A DNA stretch of 64,000 bases from Volvariella volvacea V23 (lineage: Eukaryota > Basidiomycota > Agaricomycetes > Agaricales > Pluteaceae): positions 544,868-608,867 of the forward strand of contig KB722757.1 of NCBI GenBank assembly GCA_000349905.1, read 5' to 3'. The first letter of the stretch is position 1. Every line of letters starts with the position of its first letter. The notes under the pieces are model-generated. The model did no database searches, had not been told where the DNA came from, and saw only the letters and a program-made list of their open reading frames with translations. Both the position numbers and the translations under genes were made by a program. Of the stretch, positions 57,918 through 64,000 are shown one piece after another.

Positions 57918-58648
57918 AGTGAGGTTTGGGGTGTGGGGTGTAGGTAGTTGGGGTGGAGCTGTTGTGAGCTGCTGCGTTTGGGCTAATGGTGGTCGTTTGA
58001 GCGTTAGATGTCAGTTCATGAAAGGACCTGAGCCCCGAGTACGAGGAAGAGCAGGTCCTTGGTGTGCGGGGTATGAAGGAGTCGAGCTGATTGAGGCTCG
58101 CAAGCGATTTGCATCTGCCTGTTCAGGCATAACAGCAATGATTCGCCAGTACCGGTTGGGGCATACCCTCGGGGTTCGCGGTGGGCGCAGAGGGGGTCTG
58201 ATAGGACACAAATATCTGCATGTATCTTGAGGCGAGGCCTAGGCCAGCGCGATCTGGGCGCATCATGCACTACACGGACACCGTGAAACGTGATTTGGTT
58301 CGCGGTGGGGACTTACGTAGTTGTCCTTGATGAGAGGATGCTGTAGTATATCATGGGCGCGTGAGGGACCCTTATGACAATGAATATCGTAGTTACCCTA
58401 CATTAGTGAAGTTGGGCTTTTGTGGGTGAGCGATGTTCATAGGTTGATATCGCGGTGGTCTTATCATACATTGAGGCTAAGTACAGTCCACGTTTGACAA
58501 TGAGGTCAACTATCTTCCCAGTTACTGCTGCAACTGCACTGATCACCGTGCATCTCTCAGATTAGATCCATTGTTATTGTGGTCGGTACGTTGCTTGGGT
58601 CGACTAACGCATAGTCCTGACAGGGGTACATCTGATATCAGGGTTTTG
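57918..58648. other. Region downstream of the deubiquitinase with one possible minus-strand exon
   Basis: Minus strand 58398-58317 is open and flanked by an acceptor-like TAG preceded by CTAAT and by a perfect GTAAGT donor. It reads GNYDIHCHKGPSRAHDILQH then PLIKDNY. It contains a C-x5-R pattern (HCHKGPSR) that resembles a tyrosine phosphatase signature. Its second half resembles the last helix of protein kinases (AHDILQHPLI). No neighbouring exon could be joined. This may be an orphan exon or chance. Confidence 0.2.
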
Positions 58649-58714
58649 CTTACCTACCTGGATCAAGCAGGCGATCTATGCTTGAAAAACATCCCCAGCT
58701 GAGCTAAGGTCGAT
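58649..58714 (-). pseudogene. tRNA-like element 10, decayed
   Basis: On the minus strand CGACCTTAGCTCAGC is kept (A box), followed by a damaged D stem. The T arm is GCCTG-CTTGATC-CAGGT with a weakened B box, and the 3' acceptor strand is AGGTAAG, which pairs poorly. There is no T-run terminator close by; four A/T bases follow. It is a decayed member of the family. Confidence 0.45.
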
Positions 58715-60003
58715 TGTATTTCATTTATTGAGATACGCCTTAGACACATAGCTCACCTAATTTGAAGGGTGCGAATTTAGAGTACAGAGAACTACAATAG
58801 CGATACAACCTGCCTTGCAATCATCGTTCCACTTAGGGCACCCTTTTTCCCGCCCTTCCCGTTCCGTATCCTTGTTCACTGTCACCTCTCCACTTGATAG
58901 TCCTGTTTTCTCACACCCGCGTTCCTAAATATTACTATCGACGCTGTAGGTTGCATTCACGACCCAAAAAGGGCCCAATCGATTTGGAAGTTTTTCTCGA
59001 AATGATTTCTAATTGTACATACACCACAACGTAAATCCACCCCAGTATATCTGTCGACATGGCTCCTCGAAAAGATAATTTTTAGATGCTTAATTTATGC
59101 ACTGCTGGCCCTAGAAGCGGTCATTATGCGGGCGATGCGCCAGAATTTCGTGGTGGTGGAGAAAATAACAAAACGCTACCAAGGTTTGTTGCTTGCTATT
59201 ATGGCACAAAAAATGCAGCATACGAGTGGAGGAAGGTGTAGGATATCCTTGTATAGACAGAGAGGGTACATGGGTGATAATGGGAAGACACGTCAGGCTG
59301 TTGATGTGAATGAAACTGGAGCCGGTGGGGCTCGTAATGGTGGAAAGCACGATGTCTAGATGATGTGCAATCAAATGGCGGTCATGTCGAAAGAAATTTC
59401 GACAAGCCTAAGGAAGACCTGTTGGGCGAGGTAATTACCGTTACGCAAACGGCATGGCTTGTTTTCCAGTGCATTGCATGCTGTACCTAAGAGCTTGCCA
59501 TCAATGACATTCGCAATGCTCAACGTGATCACAGGAATCTGTCAATGAATGTAAGTTACCATTTTTCTCCTAGCTGAATGGTCAGAGCCCGAACAGCCCA
59601 TTTCAAGAATGCTTAACAATCGAATCATATTACATAGGCTCTGGTGACATTCCAGGGCTTTGATAACTGTTACAAGATGCCCCCCCAGCATCATGTCCTA
59701 TGCAACTAACAGAAGGAACAATGATGGAGAAGGAGATGATGAGGGTGAGAGAGCATATCAACTGGGCCAACGTAATTGCACCAGGCTCAACTAGAGAACC
59801 TATAAGTTACGCGAAGAGATGTATGCATAACACCAATCGATGCTCGATGCTTTTAGTGAAACAGAAAACAAGAAAAGAAGTCAGAAGAATATTAAATGAC
59901 ACTCCCTTTCTAGGCCTGCCTCCCCTGCGTCTTCACCAAATCAGTGCGAATGCTTAGGTGACACCCAAATAAACATTTCTGACACATGACAAAAAGGACT
60001 ACA
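58715..60003. other. Intergenic stretch, no gene recognised
   Basis: Short open frames occur on both strands (for example 59126-59359 and 59700-59957, plus) but none has a domain, splice support or paralogue in the window. Confidence 0.4.
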
Positions 60004-60074
60004 CCGACCTGCCTGAATCGAACAGGCGAATGAATGCTTAATAGGCAAATGCTCTACCACTGAGCTAAGGTCGG
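60004..60074 (-). tRNA. tRNA-like element 11 (most canonical copy)
   Basis: This 71-base minus-strand element has normal tRNA length throughout. The acceptor is CCGACCT/AGGTCGG, D arm GCTC-AGTGGTA-GAGC and T arm GCCTG-TTCGATT-CAGGC. The anticodon arm is TTTGC-CTATTAA-GCATT. It has U33 and would present ATT, which pairs with an Asn codon, but only three of five stem pairs form. A T5 run follows at 9-13 bases (AGTCCTTTTTGTCATG). It is the best candidate for a member still able to act as a tRNA, though an AUU anticodon would be unusual. Confidence 0.65.
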
Positions 60075-60096
60075 TTATAATTTTTCCATTCTTGAT

Positions 60097-60115
60097 GCCC
60101 TTCATCATGAAGGGC
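60097..60115. repeat. Perfect 9-bp inverted repeat upstream of element 11
   Basis: GCCCTTCAT-C-ATGAAGGGC is a perfect palindrome with a one-base centre. It lies 23 bases upstream of tRNA-like element 11 in its transcription sense. It may be a protein-binding site or chance. Confidence 0.4.
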
Positions 60116-61824
60116 GGCCGGAGTTTTCCGACATCAACTTATGAGTCCTTTATCTCTTAACCTCAACCATCAGCACGTGGTGGCAGGTTGCCTCCTGACA
60201 GGAAAATTCTTAGACTTGACTGGGTAGGCGTTGGTGGACCAAATTCGTGCACGTTGTCTAATTCCGCTGATGTCATGCCTGCTCCACCGCTTGGAGCCGT
60301 TCAGCGGGTTCGAGATGGGGTATTCGGAATTCTGAACCCATACTTCGTCTTGATAAGCAGCAAGGATCTACACTAGTTAATTTGGTACCACAGTTTAAGC
60401 GTAACCCAAGCTCTGAGGCACCTCATTTTGTACGAGTGCTCTTCTTGCGCTGCTTGGCCAGCGAGTAATCTGTGTTTTGTTGTTACCATTGATGCAATGT
60501 GTGTACTCATAGGTCATAGGTGCTGCTTGATTCGATCATAACGGCCTGTCAACGCGAACGTGGAATAATATCCAATAAAATCTGTGCATCGTTCAGTAGC
60601 GAACTAGCCGATTAAAGACAAAGGTAACTCCAATTTGACATCGGCGCTTGAACTCGTACGGGAATCGTTCTACAGCATCTCACCTTCATGCTGTGACAGG
60701 CGATAACTCATGAGTGGTCTTTTTTGTCAAGATGGGCCAGATAAATGACCTTTGTTGGCTACCAATAGCAGTAGTACAATGCTTCTCGGAAATTCGTGAT
60801 CTTGGTTGTATCGTTTTGTGGACCTATACCTCATAGGTATCTATCTATTCATCTCTTGTGTTTTACCAGCTCTCATATTCAATTTACTTCTTCACAACCT
60901 CCCGTACATCGTATTGCACGCGGAACTCTTTATGTTCATTGCAGTGGATTGTTTGTCGCTTCACGACATTGACCATACAAGAGACAATGCTATCTGCCAC
61001 AACTCCCGAGTTATAATTAAATGTCGATCTCAGCCCACCCACCGCAGACCACCAAATATGTCACTCTGAAGTTACTGTCCTAAAATGTACCACTTCCACC
61101 CATCATGCCGTTCAGGTGAGGTTCACTAGCAGCACGCCTCGGAAAATCCTGATGTGCGCCCACCTGTTGTCCTGAGGAAAATTCTGGGCCGATCTTCCCC
61201 CAGCTGCATGATTGCGAATGTGGGCGCTTCGAAGTCATGGGGCGGCCGTGTCACCGTTCATCGATTCATCTATCATGGGAACATCACGTATTTCGGCTGT
61301 CCAAATGTAAACGTCAATTTGTCATATCTCTGGTCCGTATCGAAAATACTTGAAGACTAGTATCTTGGACATTAGCCAAAGCGTCAAGGCACCTCTCCAG
61401 GTTCATTTTCACGAGGTATAGCTATCCTCGATCGAGATCCCCGGTAATTATGAACTATTGGAAGTACCTATAGTGCCCGTTATACTTTGTCATGGCCTCC
61501 TAAAACGGTCTGCCTTGTTGCTCCCGGCATCCAAGGGTCTCGCAGTCACCCACCAGTCGCCCACATCCAACGCATCGGACAAATTTTCACTGCCTTCCAT
61601 TACGAGGCATAAGGCTCACCCAGGAACAGGTAATCCCACCCAAATACAGGAAGTTTGTTGGACGCTGTTACCGGTGTTAAGAGATATCAATTGGTGGCGG
61701 CAGGTACGTGAGGCTGTTTTGACCGTCCTGTTTTGGGAGATGCTTTGAGTTTCTGAAGGCTGGTCAAGAAGAAGGAAGGAGAGAACCGGGTGGATGGTCA
61801 GCAAGATGAGGGGACCAGCGTAGA
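60116..61824. other. Intergenic stretch, no gene recognised
   Basis: Only short unsupported open frames occur (for example 60806-61069 and 61458-61748, plus). It ends in the promoter of the small secreted protein gene. Confidence 0.4.
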
Positions 61825-61831
61825 TATAAAG
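61825..61831 (+). promoter_or_regulatory. TATA box of the small secreted protein gene
   Basis: TATAAAG lies 104 bases upstream of the ATG at 61935. A start about 30 bases downstream would give a leader of about 75-80 bases that is CT- and CA-rich before the ATG (CTCCTTCACACACTCCCTAA), as in highly expressed fungal genes. Confidence 0.55.
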
Positions 61832-61934
61832 ACCACCAGAATGAACAGTTCGAACAGCAAGAACAAGCCTCTCGCTGTATACTCTCTAGAGCTCCTTCAC
61901 ACACTCCCTAACCAACACCACTTCGTTCATAATC

Positions 61935-62150
61935 ATGTTGGCCAAAACCTTCGCCTATGTTGTCCTCGCTGCTTGTGAGTACTGACGAGCCCAAGCGTTG
62001 AGGCCGGACCGTCTGACCTCTCGTGTAGCTTTGTTGATGGCTAGTGCCTCGCCAGTCCCCAGCCCCTCTGAGGAATCATCGAGCTCAATTCTTCCTAAGC
62101 CAACTGAACCCGTATACGCTCCACAAATCTGCCGCTATTATTGCGTCTAA
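61935..62150 (+). CDS. Small secreted protein (53 aa, two exons)
   Basis: Exon 61935-61974 joins exon 62029-62150 across a 54-base intron (GTGAGT donor, CTGAC branch sequence, TGTAG acceptor) to give 53 residues. It begins MLAKTFAYVVLAASLLMASA, a short basic start and a hydrophobic core that form a clear signal peptide. Cleavage is likely after ASA or nearby. The mature part is about 32 residues, Pro/Ser-rich (SPVPSPSEESSSS), and ends with a two-cysteine motif, ICRYYCV. Nothing similar is recognised; it fits the class of basidiomycete small secreted proteins or peptide precursors. A TATA box and CT-rich leader suggest strong regulated expression. A second GT-AG pair after the stop (about 62152-62213) could be a 3' untranslated intron. 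It is easy to miss because each exon alone is tiny. Confidence 0.65.
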
Positions 62151-62618
62151 AGTATGTACAGTCTCTACACCTCATATGACCACGTCCCTAAGCACTTAGT
62201 TTTCATTTTAGGACGTTCGAAACTGAAGCCAATCAATGTAGCCCTATTATCGATAACTTAAATCCAGAGTCACAACAGATCTATCAAGGACACTTTCGCC
62301 GTCCATGCTATCCCCTCCTTCGTTGACCTCCTGTCATTCAGATCGCTTTCATTCCCTATAAAGCACTGTATCCATCACTCGCTTACTTGCTATTCTTGCT
62401 GTCTCCTTAGTTAAGCTCTTGTATCGTTCACTCCTGACTTTGTGTTTTTGAAAGCTCGAATAAACCGCCTCAACATTATTGTTACTGCTAAGAGCCACTG
62501 AGGGAGAGCGATTCACCTAACCTAATCCATGATGACTTGAATTTATATTCAACAAAGAGTAGAACATACGATATACAAAGGCGAGCGACACATTTTGAGG
62601 CAATAGACAGCTTAGGCT
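62151..62618. other. 3' flanks of small secreted protein gene and F-box gene G
   Basis: No further gene is seen between the two convergent genes. Confidence 0.4.
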
Positions 62619-64000
62619 TTATTCGCAGTCGCATCGCTTACTATCACTACTGCTCCGGACATACTCCCATCCACTTACTCCGCTTTCTTCATTCTTCCTC
62701 GCATCGTAAAGCACATGAAACAACGCCAACTGTTTCGGTACACCATTCTCACTCCTCAATTCCTTCACCACCCTCGAAAGAGTATCCATAGATCTCCTTA
62801 TCCACCCCCATCTTCCTGTCCCACATCTCCACAAACGGCGAGGCCACAGAATGCTTACAAACTCCAAATTAGGGAGCGATCCAACGTGATCAAGAATCTC
62901 TTGATAATGGCGAACCAGCTTTGTGTGCTCGTCCTCCGTCTCCCCTTCCTCATCCTCACTATCATCCTCATCGGAGTTTGCTCCTGCTGAGGTTGCTTGG
63001 GATCGTCTTTGGACCCTCAGGGCCTGTGCTCGGTCGCCAGGGTGCAAATGGAGACACCTCAGAGCCACTAGCGAGGATAAAGCAGGTGCCCACAACTTTG
63101 GAGTAAACGACCATCCATCTAGGAATACGATGCTGGTATAGAATGAGACAAATAGTTTCGTGAGGGAAGCACCATGCCGTGGTAGTGCATCATTGAAAAA
63201 GGTCGTAGTGATCTTGGAGTCTGTACAGGCAGGGAGGCACTCGATATCTTTGATGACGAGTTCTTGAAGGCCAGAGTATGAAGCGAGGTAAGCGACCAAA
63301 GGAAGGGATACTTGGCGTGTTTTCAGGACCTTTAGCCTCGTCCCTACAGCTCGTAAGGAGGACCAAAGGTGATCAAGGGGAAGTACAGAGTAGATCGAAG
63401 ACACTTCAAGGGATTGAAGATAAGGGAACGGGGAGGTTTGTGCACCAAGATCACGAGAGAACTTGACGCCCGACAGCGTAAGCTTCTGCAAGGAAGACAA
63501 CCGACTCTCCCCGTCTTCCATGAGAAAGAGTTCGGCTGCGTCATTGAACTTGATTCCACACCCTTGCTGGAGTTTGAGGACCTGCAATCCGCGGTTATTC
63601 CTGACTAAACCACACAGAACTTCCTCATACCCCTCCGGTTTACAGTCATGATCTCCCTCTTCGTACCATTTCGATTTCCGCCCCCACATATCCAACCCAC
63701 TACATTTATATCCATGCTTATCTAAAACCATATTTAACTCCCGCAATCCCTTGAACTCCCCTAACCGAGTCGGCAATGCAAATCTGTGCAGCCCGAATAC
63801 CTTAGGCTTGAGAATCAACCGATTCAACGTCCCACCAGTGACTTTGAGCACAGCTTCTAAAATCTCCTCTTGGATTTGGTACACAAAGTCTTTCGTCGCC
63901 TCCGAGTCGTCCCATCCAAACTCCCATACCATCTTGAGTGACTTCAGACCCTCTAACCTCTCTATTGTCTTGTACACATCCGCGATTCGAGTTGGATCCA
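62619..64000 (-). CDS. F-box/LRR-like protein G, N-terminus beyond window
   Basis: This is another paralogue of A, C, D and F, open from the window edge to the stop at 62619-62621. The frame is already open at 64000 (DPTRIADVYKTIERLEGLKS), so the F-box lies outside the window. Family blocks are present: TLSGVKFSRDLGAQTSPFPY, LDHLWSSLRAVGTRLKVLKT, YLASYSGLQELVIKDIE, and SFTPKLWAPALSSLVALRCL. An acidic insert (NSDEDDSEDEEGETEDEHTK) before the 'HYQEILDHVGSL' block distinguishes it from the other copies. The visible part is intact. Its role is probably as a substrate adaptor of an SCF ubiquitin ligase. Confidence 0.8.
   Translation of the reverse strand, partial: DPTRIADVYKTIERLEGLKSLKMVWEFGWDDSEATKDFVYQIQEEILEAVLKVTGGTLNRLILKPKVFGLHRFALPTRLGEFKGLRELNMVLDKHGYKCSGLDMWGRKSKWYEEGDHDCKPEGYEEVLCGLVRNNRGLQVLKLQQGCGIKFNDAAELFLMEDGESRLSSLQKLTLSGVKFSRDLGAQTSPFPYLQSLEVSSIYSVLPLDHLWSSLRAVGTRLKVLKTRQVSLPLVAYLASYSGLQELVIKDIECLPACTDSKITTTFFNDALPRHGASLTKLFVSFYTSIVFLDGWSFTPKLWAPALSSLVALRCLHLHPGDRAQALRVQRRSQATSAGANSDEDDSEDEEGETEDEHTKLVRHYQEILDHVGSLPNLEFVSILWPRRLWRCGTGRWGWIRRSMDTLSRVVKELRSENGVPKQLALFHVLYDARKNEESGVSGWEYVRSSSDSKRCDCE

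Noticed and set aside
1345..60074. Reading the tRNA-like elements as ordinary decoding tRNAs
   Set aside because: Most lack a proper anticodon stem or U33 and have no common anticodon; only element 11 comes close.

Overview
The window looks like nuclear DNA of a filamentous basidiomycete, most likely an Agaricomycete. Genes carry many short introns of about 35-100 bases with GT-AG ends. The recognisable proteins are typical of the group: expanded F-box/leucine-rich families, a DUF6534 membrane protein and a small secreted protein. Coding is on both strands, there are no operons, and one 100-base run of N marks an assembly gap.

Layout. 1-0.9 kb: 3' end of a zinc-type MDR oxidoreductase. 1.3-2.35 kb: a tandem cluster of four tRNA-like elements. 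2.4-8.4 kb: three F-box genes on the minus strand plus one relic. 8.7 kb: another tRNA-like element. 8.9-12.7 kb: a divergent pair, the mitochondrial tRNA 2-thiouridylase (MnmA/TRMU/Slm3) and the kinetochore protein CENP-C/Mif2. 12.7-23.4 kb: gene-poor, with scattered protein-like fragments. 23.5-25.4 kb: two uncharacterised genes around the gap. 25.4-39 kb: a long stretch with no recognisable gene. 39.1-40 kb: two tRNA-like elements. 40.2-43.2 kb: HEL2/ZNF598-type RING E3 ligase. 43.3-49.6 kb: a second F-box cluster in which every member is damaged. 50 kb: two tRNA-like elements. 50.7-53.5 kb: DUF6534 membrane protein, divergent from a UBP3/USP10-type deubiquitinase at 54.4-57.9 kb. 58.6-60.1 kb: two tRNA-like elements. 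61.9 kb: a small secreted protein gene with a TATA box. 62.6 kb to the edge: another F-box gene, cut by the window end.

The most unusual signal is a dispersed family of about eleven tRNA-like elements. Seven or eight copies keep the whole tRNA frame: acceptor stem, D arm with A box, T arm with B box, and usually an oligo-T Pol III terminator. The anticodon arm is different in sequence and length in every copy. These elements lie at the borders of both F-box clusters. They could be a Pol III-transcribed RNA family with a variable hairpin, or a tRNA-derived repeat family.

The F-box genes show birth-and-death evolution: intact copies (A, B, C and partial G), a nonsense-bearing copy (E), frameshifted copies (D, F) and short relics, all within 60 kb. 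Housekeeping genes interleaved with these regions (MnmA, CENP-C, HEL2, USP10-like) appear intact, with all key residues present.
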